Shown piece after piece: positions 5,895 through 14,383 of a stretch of DNA of 39,041 nucleotides. The position numbers were made by a program, and so were the translations under genes. How positions within the stretch are numbered: position 1 is the stretch's first letter; each line of letters opens with the position of its first letter. This DNA comes from Pseudobutyrivibrio sp. GTDB lineage: Bacteria; Bacillota; Clostridia; Lachnospirales; Lachnospiraceae. The stretch lies in the NCBI RefSeq assembly GCF_017471675.1, contig NZ_JAFUSK010000009.1, forward strand, positions 1 through 39,041. Reading direction: 5' to 3'. The notes under the pieces were generated by a model. It had not been told where the DNA came from, made no database searches, and was given only the letters and a program-made list of their open reading frames with translations.

Positions 5895-6309
5895 TTAAGT
5901 GAGAATCATGTTTTTCCAAATACACTTAACTATAAATTGAACAAAAGTTAAGTGTATTAAAATGATAATTTTTTTCACTTAAAAATCCATATTGCTGTTA
6001 AGTGTATTTATGGTTTACAAAAATAAACTTAACATTTTAATTGTAACTTTTGAGCTTCTTAAGTTTATTTCTTTTGAAATAGATATACACTTAAGAAGCT
6101 TACTTACTTTATTAAGTGAAAAAACATATTCTTATAATAAACTTAACTTTACCTAAAATGTTTTAATATATTTTAAGTGAATTTCTATTTTTCTTATATT
6201 CACTTAACCCACTTTCCATTTTTTAAGTGAAAAATTCATTTTTCCATTTTCACTTAACCTGCTCCCCGACAAATTTAAGTGAAATAGCCATTTTCAAACA
6301 TTCACTTAA
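5895..6309. repeat. Array of eight 35-bp inverted-repeat units
   Basis: Eight units each carry TTAAGTG, about 21 variable bases, then CACTTAA (or AACTTAA). Units: 5895-5929, 5948-5982, 5998-6032, 6059-6094, 6112-6146, 6173-6207, 6223-6257, 6275-6309. Seven are exactly 35 bp and one is 36. Start-to-start steps are 53, 50, 61, 53, 61, 50 and 52. Stems often extend with matched changes: unit 7 pairs TTAAGTGAAAA with TTTTCACTTAA, and unit 4 extends outward with AGCTTC/GAAGCT. The array fills the space between two converging genes and has no ORF. Confidence 0.9.
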
Positions 6310-6322
6310 CAAGAATACATCC

Positions 6323-6718
6323 CTATGCGAATATATGAATCACTACCCCATCAGGGGCGCCTTCAACGGTGCCAGTCAAGGCAGCTGTCTCCAAATGCTT
6401 AAGAGCAGCACTGTCTGTAAGCACATAGGGTTTTGTAGCCATGCTGCCATCAGAAAGAATCTTGCCATTATTTTCAATGAAAATACGGCAAGGCTGGCCT
6501 TCACTATCTACACCCTCCATAATGTATCTAGCAGAAAGGCTTACAAGGCCATCCTCCCCTATACGCTGAGTGTCAACTCCGCCAGGTAGAATCTTGCCTT
6601 TAAAATTATCGCAATCACAATCACCATCAAAAAGAATCATGGTAGCCCCATTACTACTACCCTTAACCTCTAATGCCTCTTTAATACGAACTCTAACAGT
6701 TAAAACCTCTTTTCCCAT
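6323..6718 (-). CDS. DUF3237-like small protein
   Basis: A 131-aa protein. Near the N-terminus is VRVRIKEALEVKGSSNGATM, then FKGKILPGGVDTQRIGEDGLVSLSARY and CRIFIENNGKI. The pattern G-x-LPGG-D, then ARY and a single-barrel layout fits the DUF3237 family, whose function is not established. AGGAGA precedes the start. It lies 45 bases downstream of the MATE gene with no terminator between, so the two are probably co-transcribed. Confidence 0.7.
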   Translation of the reverse strand: MGKEVLTVRVRIKEALEVKGSSNGATMILFDGDCDCDNFKGKILPGGVDTQRIGEDGLVSLSARYIMEGVDSEGQPCRIFIENNGKILSDGSMATKPYVLTDSAALKHLETAALTGTVEGAPDGVVIHIFA

Positions 6719-6763
6719 TTATAAATATCTCCTATTCATTATTCTCATATAAAACACTCAGAA

Positions 6764-8113
6764 CTATCTGGTTAAATCCTTTACCCACTTGTATTTCCTG
6801 TAGTGAATAAATACCCATGGCAGCTTGCCTACCTCGTCGACGCAGGTGCAGGCATATACTGCAAGTACAGGCCATTTGAATACAAACGCACCAAGAAATG
6901 CCAGCGGCACTGCAATACACCACATGCTTACTGCAAGGCTATATACATCAAAAAGGGTATCTCCACCAGAGGCAAATACACCATTAATAATTACTGTATT
7001 GATAGCACGACCTATCATATAAAATGCCATAATCACCATCATGCCAACAAGATAGCGCTTTGCAAGTGGTGTTAGTATCATAAAGCTGGTAACAAGTGGA
7101 GTAACCAGTAAAATCACAGCTGTAGAAAACAATCCCACATACACGGATAATCTGGCAATTCTACCGCCGTATAGCTTACCCTTTACCAAATCACCTGAGC
7201 CTAGCTCGTTACCTACAATGATGCCACCAGCGGCGCTGATACCATCACACAGGCAGCACATCAAATCACGCACAACAGCTGCAACAGAATTAGCCGCAGC
7301 CGCATCTGTGCCCATGTGCCCCATTATCGCTGTATAAGAAGTAAAACCAACACCCCAGAACATAGCTGCACCAGCAAGAGGCATACCACATCTGATATAA
7401 TCCCTTGCTAAGAGCTTATCCCTTACTATCAAATCACCTAAAGATGGATGAACGAAATCTTTTTGATAAGAAGAAATAACAGCCCACACTAGTTCGATAA
7501 TTCTTGCAAGAAGCGTTGCAAGAGCTGCACCATTAGCACCTATAGCAGGTATACCAAGGAAACCAAATATAAAAATAGCATTTAGAATGATATTAATAAC
7601 AACAGCACCAGAGCTGATAAAGGCACACCTGTCGGCATGATCTGTTACACGCATCATTCCAAGAAAACACTGGGAAAATCCTGTGAGTAAATAAGACCAA
7701 CCAGCTATGCGAAGATATCCTGCGCCGATTCTAATAAGCTCTGAATCACTGGCAAATATCATCATCAACTGTCTGGAAAATCCTACACAAAGTACGCACA
7801 CAAATAAAGATATTACAAAAGCAATTCGAAGGCTCATTCCAAATATCTTATGTATAGTCTGCTTGTCTCCTTTGCCCCAGTACTGAGCGCCTAGTATGGC
7901 AATAGAGCCTGTCACAGCACATAACATCATATTCTGTATAAACTGAATCTGAGTTGCAAGAGAAACTGCCGCCATAGAATTCTGCTCTACTCTACCAAGC
8001 ATCACAGCATCACTGGCTGCCACAAGGGCTAGCATCAATGCCTGAAATGCCAGTGGCAATGTAAGATTAACCAGCCTTTTTAGAAATGCTTTGTCTTCAA
8101 ATAAACGTCCCAT
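6764..8113 (-). CDS. MATE-family multidrug/metabolite exporter
   Basis: A 449-aa membrane protein with about 12 helices in two MATE bundles. The N-terminal half starts RLVNLTLPLAFQALMLALV and has MLGRVEQNSMAAVSLATQ, the usual MATE helix 2 region. The family exports cationic drugs or metabolites using Na+ or H+ gradients; substrate is not predictable here. I chose ATG 8113 because AGAGGGG lies 6 bases before it; ATG 8131 has no ribosome site. A DUF3237 gene follows in the same unit. Confidence 0.92.
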   Translation of the reverse strand: MGRLFEDKAFLKRLVNLTLPLAFQALMLALVAASDAVMLGRVEQNSMAAVSLATQIQFIQNMMLCAVTGSIAILGAQYWGKGDKQTIHKIFGMSLRIAFVISLFVCVLCVGFSRQLMMIFASDSELIRIGAGYLRIAGWSYLLTGFSQCFLGMMRVTDHADRCAFISSGAVVINIILNAIFIFGFLGIPAIGANGAALATLLARIIELVWAVISSYQKDFVHPSLGDLIVRDKLLARDYIRCGMPLAGAAMFWGVGFTSYTAIMGHMGTDAAAANSVAAVVRDLMCCLCDGISAAGGIIVGNELGSGDLVKGKLYGGRIARLSVYVGLFSTAVILLVTPLVTSFMILTPLAKRYLVGMMVIMAFYMIGRAINTVIINGVFASGGDTLFDVYSLAVSMWCIAVPLAFLGAFVFKWPVLAVYACTCVDEVGKLPWVFIHYRKYKWVKDLTR

Positions 8114-8164
8114 TATTACCCCTCTTTTCATAAATCTGACTTTTAAATCATATCATTCCAGAAA

Positions 8165-8208
8165 TAAATAAAAAAGCCCTAACGACTAGATTTTATCTAA
8201 TCGCTAGG
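8165..8208 (-). terminator. Terminator of the 120-aa protein gene
   Basis: On the minus strand CCTAGCGATTAGAT and ATCTAGTCGTTAGG pair (8208-8195 with 8191-8178) and are followed by a T run. It separates this gene from the MATE gene. Confidence 0.85.
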
Positions 8209-8233
8209 ACCTTAACTCAAAATTCAAATAGTA

Positions 8234-8596
8234 TTAAGAATACAACTTCTTAACATTGCTTTCTACAACATTATCTGCCTTGATTGTAAACTCACCATTA
8301 AGGAAAGCCTGGAGCTGACCTTTTGTATTGATAGCCTTGCCATTTAATAAAATAACAAAAGGCTTCTGACCATCCGCATTTAATGTCATTCTATAATCTA
8401 CTCTATCAAGAGCATACTCAATTCCCATTTCGTAAGAATCAAAATAACTACGTGAATTTCCAAGTGTATGATCTGATGTAATCCAATATTCTTCAACAAG
8501 ATTAATATTAGGATCAATCTGAGTCATCTTAACAAATTTTTCATTACAATCTTCCCTTAATAACTTGTACTCTTTATTAAGTGTTGTAAGTTCCAT
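8234..8596 (-). CDS. Uncharacterised soluble protein (120 aa)
   Basis: I do not recognise a family. No signal peptide or membrane segment is visible. The N-terminal half is helical and charged (LNKEYKLLREDCNEKFVKM). The middle contains DSYEMGIEYALDRVDYRMTLN, and the C-terminal half has short strands (FVILLNGKAINTKGQLQAFL). A ribosome site (GAGGTG) precedes ATG 8596. It stands alone between its own promoter (8637-8665) and a strong terminator, so it is expressed independently. Confidence 0.8.
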   Translation of the reverse strand: MELTTLNKEYKLLREDCNEKFVKMTQIDPNINLVEEYWITSDHTLGNSRSYFDSYEMGIEYALDRVDYRMTLNADGQKPFVILLNGKAINTKGQLQAFLNGEFTIKADNVVESNVKKLYS

Positions 8597-8636
8597 TTTT
8601 CACCTCATATATAAAACAATTACCTAAACCAATAGA

Positions 8637-8665
8637 ACTTTAACACGTATTTTGTTATATGTCAA
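8637..8665 (-). promoter_or_regulatory. Promoter of the 120-aa protein gene
   Basis: On the minus strand TTGACA (8665-8660), 17-base spacer, TAAAGT (8642-8637). The -35 is perfect. The start falls about 35 bases before the ATG. Confidence 0.75.
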
Positions 8666-8696
8666 CATTTAATTATAATTCAAGACTGATTTATAA

Positions 8697-10019
8697 CTAT
8701 TTCTTCCACAATCTCCCCAGTGGTGCTGTCAAAAAGATAGCCTTAAGCACATTGTCGGCAATCATACAGGTCCATACATAAACAAGCCCTTGGCCGAAGA
8801 AATGAATTCCTACATATGTAGCCAGGATTCTAACCAGCCACATTCCTGCAAACTCAATAACAAAAGGATATTTGGTCTTGCCAAGGCCATAATAAATACC
8901 CTCGGAAATAATGTACATTCCAAAGAATGGTTCTGAGAAAGCAACCATTTTAAGCACCTTAGAGCCAAGCGCTATAACGTTAGCATCAGATGTAAAAAAT
9001 CCCATCAAAGGTGTTGCGAAAATAAATAGCAATATTCCGCTAAGAGTCATAACAGCAAGTGTACAAATAATACTGCTGACGCAAACAGCATGATATTTGT
9101 CGTGATTCTGCTCACCGTAAGAAATACCTACCATGGTATTAGCAGCAGATTTAAAGCCGTAACCGCCGATGTAGAATAGCTCCTCCGCTCCTACTGCAAT
9201 GCTGTGAGCCGCAAATATGATGGTGCCCATGTGAGATACCAAACCAGCAAACACTACATAACCAGATGTGGATGCCACATTTATAAGCAATACAGGAAGT
9301 GACAGCTTCCACATCTTATGTGTAATATCCTTATCAGTCTTGAAGATACTGTCTTTAAAACCAAGATAAGGATTTCTGAAAAATACAAACAGTGTAAGTA
9401 TTCCGCCAAGTGATGCAGAGATGCAGGTAGCATAAGCCGCACCATCTACACCTAAGCCAAATCCATAAATAAATATATAATCAAGTATTAGGTTAACAGC
9501 ATTGATTAGCAAGCTGATAACCATAGGTGTCTTAGTATCCTTGGTAGCACGTATGGCAGATGCTAAGATGTACTGAACACTCTTTAACACAACAGGTACT
9601 GATATCCAAAAGAAATATCTGGTAGCAGCAGGCCTGATTGTCTCCTCAGCCCCCATCCATACAGCAACAAACGGGGTAACTGCAAGACAAATAATCTCCA
9701 GCACTGCTCCAACGCCAATGGCAAAAATCAAGCTTTGCTTAGCCACCTGCTTTATTTTATTCTCTTCACCTGAGCCGATAGCCTGTGCAATAAGTGTCAT
9801 GGCTGCCACACCAAAGGCGTAAGGCATACTTCCTATAAGCCAGGTAATGGTGGTAGATGTAGATACAGCAGCGGTAGCATTTGCCCCTAATCGACCTACC
9901 ATGGCAGTATCCACATACTGCATAAGAACAGACAGAATCTGCTCTAGCATAGTAGGAAGTGCTACTGTAACAACACTCCAAAATATATGATTATTTTTAA
10001 TATTACTCTTTTGAATCAT
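8697..10019 (-). CDS. MATE-family exporter (second copy)
   Basis: A 440-aa membrane protein of the MATE fold: VALPTMLEQILSVLMQYVDT at the start and AMVGRLGANATAAVS in helix 2. Sequence is clearly different from the MATE protein at 6764-8113. ATG 10019 follows AAAAGGAT and overlaps the J-domain gene by 17 bases, so it is the last gene of the degV-folC-dnaJ operon. ATG 10040 is a less likely start. Substrate unknown. Confidence 0.92.
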   Translation of the reverse strand: MIQKSNIKNNHIFWSVVTVALPTMLEQILSVLMQYVDTAMVGRLGANATAAVSTSTTITWLIGSMPYAFGVAAMTLIAQAIGSGEENKIKQVAKQSLIFAIGVGAVLEIICLAVTPFVAVWMGAEETIRPAATRYFFWISVPVVLKSVQYILASAIRATKDTKTPMVISLLINAVNLILDYIFIYGFGLGVDGAAYATCISASLGGILTLFVFFRNPYLGFKDSIFKTDKDITHKMWKLSLPVLLINVASTSGYVVFAGLVSHMGTIIFAAHSIAVGAEELFYIGGYGFKSAANTMVGISYGEQNHDKYHAVCVSSIICTLAVMTLSGILLFIFATPLMGFFTSDANVIALGSKVLKMVAFSEPFFGMYIISEGIYYGLGKTKYPFVIEFAGMWLVRILATYVGIHFFGQGLVYVWTCMIADNVLKAIFLTAPLGRLWKK

Positions 10020-10473
10020 CACTATCCTTTTCCATTCCATTTGCCCATATCATAGACTGAATTGCCCTGGCAACCCTGATGGCATCAATAGCCTCCATGG
10101 CACGTTTATATTCAGCCTCCTGCTTTTCGTATTGGGCAGCAAAATCCTTTTGTTTTTGTTCAAACTCCTTAGCGCGGCGTTCCTTGGCTTCCTTAGCCTT
10201 CTTTTGAAAGGCTGCATAATCTGCGTTAGAAGCGGTATTTCGCTTTCCGGTCTTTCCCACAACTCTGCTATGGGTCAACACCTTATTATCGTTGTCGTTG
10301 CACAAAAACTTATATGCCTCCGTGATGCGATTATAGGCAGTAGCATCATCGCTGCCGGTCACATCAGGATGGCATTTCTTAACTAGTTCCTTATAAACAT
10401 TTTTAATCTGAGCCGGACTGGCATCTGGCCCTAGTCCTAGCATCATCAAAGCTTCATGCCTGGTTTTAATCAT
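10003..10473 (-). CDS. J-domain (DnaJ-like) co-chaperone
   Basis: A 156-aa protein. Residues 5-68 are a J domain: MMLGLGPDASPAQIKNVYKE, with HPD at 35-37, which stimulates Hsp70 ATPase. The remainder is a charged helical tail rich in Lys/Glu (KKAKEAKERRAKEFEQKQKD). There is no Gly/Phe region or zinc domain, so this is a class C J-protein and not the main DnaJ. The ATG overlaps the folC stop by four bases (ATGA). Confidence 0.9.
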   Translation of the reverse strand: MIKTRHEALMMLGLGPDASPAQIKNVYKELVKKCHPDVTGSDDATAYNRITEAYKFLCNDNDNKVLTHSRVVGKTGKRNTASNADYAAFQKKAKEAKERRAKEFEQKQKDFAAQYEKQEAEYKRAMEAIDAIRVARAIQSMIWANGMEKDSDDSKE

Positions 10474-11669
10474 AACTCTTTTAATACTTCCCCAATAAAA
10501 TACAATGAACCAAATGCTACTATCTTTTCGTTATAGCCCTTAGCAGCAGCCAATGCCTTATCATAAGAATCAAAAGCCTTAGCCTCTATTCCAAGAGAGC
10601 TGACACTATCTGCTAACTCCCTGGCCTGTAAGGCTCTGCTATATTCCACATTAACTGTAAAAATACGCTTAGCCTTTGGCGCAATTATTCTGGCCATCTC
10701 CAAATAATCCTTATCTGCCATTACTGCCATTATAAATGAAAATTGCTCATTTGAAAATTCGGCATCCAGACTATCATACAATGCCTGTACTCCAGATGGA
10801 TTGTGTGCCCCGTCAATCATAACAAAAGGCTCATGTGAGATGATTTGCATTCTGCCTGGCCACACAGCATTTGCTAAGCCACTGTCAATAATATCCTGGC
10901 TGATGCCACCTAAGCATTTAATCACCTCTACTGCAACTGCAGCATTTCTACGTTGATACTTACCAAATAGCCCTAGCTTTTGTTCTGATGATACTGAGCC
11001 TGCCAGCACATATCTACTGCCAAGCTGATTACATCTATCTATGATAGTATCCCTGGCGCCAGCTGGCATATCTCCTATTACAACAGGAATGCCAGGCTTG
11101 ATAATGCCTGCCTTTTCACCTGCTATAGCCTCTACTGTGTTACCAAGATACTGGGTGTGCTCTAATCCAATAGATGTGATGGCGCACACCCTTGGAGCCT
11201 GAGCCAAACCATTGGTAGAATCCTTGGCCCCACCTAGGCCTGTTTCAAGAACAATGTATTTAACCCCTTGCTCCTTAAAATACAAAAGAGCCATAACAAG
11301 CCAATAATCAAACATAGTAGGCTCTAAATCCAGCTTAATGCCAAGCAAATGGCTACCTAATCTAGCTACATCCTCTCTGCTAATCTGTTTACCATCTATT
11401 TGGATGCGTTCCGTATAATCAATAAGATGTGGGGATGTAAAAAGCCCCACCTTAAAGGATTCTTTAGACGCAAAAGAAGCAGCCTGCAAGATACTACTTA
11501 CAAAAGCTGCTACCGACCCTTTGCCGTTGGTACCAGCAATGTGGATGATGTTCATCCCATCCTCGGGATGATTAAGAACTGCTAAAAACTCCTTAGTAAC
11601 ATCCCTACCACATGCCTTACCAAAACGGCGCTTATTATCAATTGTATTAACTACTTCTTCGTATGTCAT
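10470..11669 (-). CDS. folC: Folylpolyglutamate synthase / dihydrofolate synthase
   Basis: A 399-aa Mur-ligase-type enzyme that adds glutamate to folates (and to dihydropteroate) using ATP. The P-loop is IHIAGTNGKGSVAAF near residues 42-56; GLFTSPHL follows, the folate/ATP site motif of FolC, and later VMIDGAHNPSG. Length is near the bacterial norm of 400-430. It follows degV by 8 bases; its own ribosome site (GGTGG) is weak, in keeping with coupling. Confidence 0.95.
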   Translation of the reverse strand: MTYEEVVNTIDNKRRFGKACGRDVTKEFLAVLNHPEDGMNIIHIAGTNGKGSVAAFVSSILQAASFASKESFKVGLFTSPHLIDYTERIQIDGKQISREDVARLGSHLLGIKLDLEPTMFDYWLVMALLYFKEQGVKYIVLETGLGGAKDSTNGLAQAPRVCAITSIGLEHTQYLGNTVEAIAGEKAGIIKPGIPVVIGDMPAGARDTIIDRCNQLGSRYVLAGSVSSEQKLGLFGKYQRRNAAVAVEVIKCLGGISQDIIDSGLANAVWPGRMQIISHEPFVMIDGAHNPSGVQALYDSLDAEFSNEQFSFIMAVMADKDYLEMARIIAPKAKRIFTVNVEYSRALQARELADSVSSLGIEAKAFDSYDKALAAAKGYNEKIVAFGSLYFIGEVLKEL

Positions 11670-11677
11670 AAAATTTA

Positions 11678-12514
11678 TTAGACCACCAGGATTACTCCAC
11701 CGTCATTTGCATACATGGTGCTAACGCCCCTCATATCCACAATGAATATATCCTTGAATGTGGCCAACGACTCCATTTTTTTCTTTAATGATAGAGCACG
11801 TTCAGGACAGTTGCAATGAGAAATTGCAACAATTTTGTTCTCACAGTTTGTTGTGACATCCATAACACACTTTGTCATTTTATCAATGGCCTGATTCATA
11901 CCACGGCCCTTAGCAAGCTGTTGGATATAACCAATCTCTGTAGAACCCATAACAGGCTTGATATTAAGTGTCTCTGCTATGGCTGCCTTCAGCCCTGATA
12001 ATCTACCGGATTTTCTAAAGGTCTCAAGTGTCTCAAGCACAAAGAATGTGTGCTGCTCTTCGATATAAGCCTCTACTGTCTCAACAACCTGTTCAAAAGA
12101 CATGCCTGCATTCTCACACTCAGCAATCTTCATACCGATAAGTGTCTCACCTATAGAAGCTGATTTAGAATCAAATACGTGAATGTTCTTAGATTCATCA
12201 TCCTCCTCAAATAAATCCTTAGCTAAGCAAGCGCTATTGTATGAGCCTGAAAGCTGGGAAGATAATGTAACTAAATAAATGTTATCTGCATCACATTCCA
12301 TCTCTACCATGTAGGCATTAGGGGATGGACATGCAGATTTAGGTGCATTAGGACTAGCTGCAACGGCCTTAATAAAGCTGGCCTGATCAAATGTTTCATC
12401 ATCAACTATCTGATTGTCATCTATCTCAAGAGTAAGTGGAACATTGACAAAATGCCCGTCTTTTTTCATTTCCTCTGTGAGCTCACCGCAGCTATCTATA
12501 ATAACTTTATACAT
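11678..12514 (-). CDS. DegV-family fatty-acid-binding protein
   Basis: A 278-aa protein. DegV/FakB proteins bind a fatty acid between two alpha/beta domains and present it to the FakA kinase. Signatures: IIDSCGELTEEM at the N-terminus, PKSACPSPNAYM, the lipid-head motif TLSSQLSGSYNSA, and FVLETLETFRKSGRLSG. It ends close to its usual length. ATG 12514 was chosen for its ribosome site (GAGGAATGAGG); the upstream ATG 12571 has none and overlaps the promoter. It is first in the four-gene operon. Confidence 0.92.
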   Translation of the reverse strand: MYKVIIDSCGELTEEMKKDGHFVNVPLTLEIDDNQIVDDETFDQASFIKAVAASPNAPKSACPSPNAYMVEMECDADNIYLVTLSSQLSGSYNSACLAKDLFEEDDESKNIHVFDSKSASIGETLIGMKIAECENAGMSFEQVVETVEAYIEEQHTFFVLETLETFRKSGRLSGLKAAIAETLNIKPVMGSTEIGYIQQLAKGRGMNQAIDKMTKCVMDVTTNCENKIVAISHCNCPERALSLKKKMESLATFKDIFIVDMRGVSTMYANDGGVILVV

Positions 12515-12557
12515 AATATCCTCATTCCTCCCACAAGGTGGGTTATTTGATATCTGT

Positions 12558-12586
12558 ATTATAGCACCCAAGTCTCTCTACGTAAA
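12558..12586 (-). promoter_or_regulatory. Promoter of the degV-folC-dnaJ-MATE operon
   Basis: On the minus strand TTTACG (12586-12581), 17-base spacer, TATAAT (12563-12558). The leader holds a CCCAC/GTGGG hairpin just ahead of the ribosome site. Confidence 0.8.
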
Positions 12587-12604
12587 TAGTTTTTATTAAT
12601 TCAT

Positions 12605-12627
12605 CATGTAGTTTTTAAAACTACATG
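12605..12627. terminator. Hairpin between transglutaminase-like gene and degV operon
   Basis: Perfect 11-base arms CATGTAGTTTT (12605-12615) and AAAACTACATG (12617-12627). It lies just after the transglutaminase-like stop codon, but the T tail is better on the plus strand. Confidence 0.45.
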
Positions 12628-12635
12628 TATTTTTA

Positions 12636-13790
12636 CTAATTCCATTTTACCGTAATTACATTGGAAACCTCATCCAATAAATAGTAGACAGATGGCAAAT
12701 CCGGACAATAGTCAGATATATGCTTCTCATCGAAGAAATATGTTATCACCCTGGAATACAAATCTGTATTACTGAATTTCAGGGATATTTCATCTTCCCC
12801 TGACATGTAAGATTCGTTAAGCTTCTGCCCTATGGAATCCACACCAAACCAATCGTAATACAGCCCCTCATGCACATAATAATTATCTGCATTGGATAAG
12901 CACTCAGGCACCTCGAAGGATGATGTGATTACATGATTCTGACTGATTTCCTCTGTTGTCATTGCAAGGTATGCGTAGTTGATTCTGCCAGCAGCATCAT
13001 TATTACTGTCTAGATATTTGCTGTTACCCCAGGTTACATCCATATAATAGTAAGCATCATCAAGATATACCAGGTTCCATGCGTGGCTTTCGTTGTTGGC
13101 AGTACCTGTTATTATGGTACTTTTGATTCCAAGCTGGTCCAATAGATACCAGGCAGCATCAGCATACCCTTGGCATACTGTAGATTGATATAGGAAAACA
13201 CTAAGGATGTTTTGGTTTTCCACACTGTCCTTGTCGTACTCAACATTGTTTATAAGTGTTTCAAATACATAAAGGGCCTTATCGTAATCACTGGCAGATA
13301 CACTAATGCCTGATAGCCAGTCCTGCACCACAGCATCTACCTCAGCCTGATAAACATCCTTCTGTTCCTCAGTCATGGAATACTTAGGCTCAAATTCCAA
13401 ACCAACCACTTCATCATTGTTAGTGTATGTGTTATATTGATAACCTTTAATCCAAAAGAGATTACCATAATCGGCCATAACAGCCTCGTAGGCATTTGCC
13501 AGCACATCTTTATCCTTGGTAGATAAGGTTATTCGATTTTTAAAGTTAACGATACAATCGTAGATTTGATCGTATGTGATTTTTTCATCCTCACCCAGCT
13601 GTTGATAGGCATACCTATCATAAGAAACACTTTCTACAACAACCGCATCCCCTATCATGGAATTCTTTATTGTAGTTTGAATGTTTTTTGTATTTTTTGT
13701 ATCAAGCATAAGGCATACTCCAAGAAATATGCCTAAGGCTATCATTGATGTTGTTAATAGGTTAAGTAAAAATCTTAATAGTCTTTTCAA
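12636..13790 (-). CDS. Membrane-anchored transglutaminase-like protein
   Basis: A 384-aa protein with one N-terminal membrane segment (about residues 8-29), then an extracellular region. The transglutaminase/papain-like core carries the triad Cys206 (STVCQGYADA), His236 (NESHAWNL) and Asp251 (YYYMDVTW). Bacterial members are often proteases or peptide-modifying enzymes of the cell surface; the substrate here is unknown. The start is TTG 13790 after GAGGG. It stands alone, downstream of the cold-shock gene's terminator. Confidence 0.85.
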   Translation of the reverse strand: MKRLLRFLLNLLTTSMIALGIFLGVCLMLDTKNTKNIQTTIKNSMIGDAVVVESVSYDRYAYQQLGEDEKITYDQIYDCIVNFKNRITLSTKDKDVLANAYEAVMADYGNLFWIKGYQYNTYTNNDEVVGLEFEPKYSMTEEQKDVYQAEVDAVVQDWLSGISVSASDYDKALYVFETLINNVEYDKDSVENQNILSVFLYQSTVCQGYADAAWYLLDQLGIKSTIITGTANNESHAWNLVYLDDAYYYMDVTWGNSKYLDSNNDAAGRINYAYLAMTTEEISQNHVITSSFEVPECLSNADNYYVHEGLYYDWFGVDSIGQKLNESYMSGEDEISLKFSNTDLYSRVITYFFDEKHISDYCPDLPSVYYLLDEVSNVITVKWN

Positions 13791-13843
13791 AATCAGCCCT
13801 CATCTGCACTACGGTAACAACATTTTCGTTACTAGCTTTTAAT

Positions 13844-13875
13844 AAAAAAAAGCAGCGTAGCCATTACTACGCTGC
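13844..13875 (-). terminator. Terminator of the cold-shock gene
   Basis: On the minus strand GCAGCGTAG and CTACGCTGC (13875-13867 with 13860-13852) pair and are followed by a long T run. Confidence 0.9.
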
Positions 13876-13964
13876 CTCTCCCCTTAATCCTTTTTTTATT
13901 GCCTATAGCTTGTTTTTCATAACATAACCAAAGGTATTCGAAAAATAGATTAATGTAAAATTGA

Positions 13965-14168
13965 TTAACGTACTACTGTTACGTTAACAGCCTGTGGTCC
14001 CTTTGCACCATCAGTTACTTCATACTCAACTGTAGCACCTTCCTCGAGAGTCTTGAAGCCCTCTGAATTGATGCCGCTGAAATGTACGAATACATCGTTT
14101 CCAGCTTCGTCTGAGATAAATCCGTAGCCCTTTGAATTGTTGAACCACTTAACTGTACCTTTGCTCAT
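13965..14168 (-). CDS. Cold-shock domain protein (CspA family)
   Basis: A 67-aa OB-fold RNA chaperone. [16 protein letters not shown] (RNP1 region) and DVFVHFSGI (RNP2) are intact, and the C-terminus PQAVNVTVV fits the family. It binds single-stranded RNA/DNA and melts mRNA structure, often at low temperature. The ribosome site is GGAGG and the leader is about 90 bases with a hairpin (GATGTC/GACATC), typical for cold-shock genes. Monocistronic. Confidence 0.97.
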   Translation of the reverse strand: MSKGTVKWFNNSKGYGFISDEAGNDVFVHFSGINSEGFKTLEEGATVEYEVTDGAKGPQAVNVTVVR

Positions 14169-14263
14169 GCTAAAGTACCTCCAATATATTACTTGCCAAG
14201 TTCACTAGAATGATATTAGATGTCTAGGACATCCCTTCATTATTCTTCCCCTTGACTAGAATT

Positions 14264-14292
14264 AGTTTAACAGAACACTTTCCTAAAGTAAA
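14264..14292 (-). promoter_or_regulatory. Promoter of the cold-shock gene
   Basis: On the minus strand TTTACT (14292-14287), 17-base spacer, TAAACT (14269-14264). The start near 14257 gives a long leader of about 90 bases. Confidence 0.55.
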
Positions 14293-14383
14293 GAATTTGT
14301 CCGAATATTTTGTACAAATTTTTAAATACGTTACTTAAAAGCCCTCTCGGTCAAACTTTATATGGGGTACATAACTTTTTGAG

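Noticed and set aside
5895-6309. Possible CRISPR array
   Set aside because: The repeats are 7-bp inverted halves with loosely similar AT-rich interiors and uneven spacers; no direct repeats of 24-37 bp and no cas genes.
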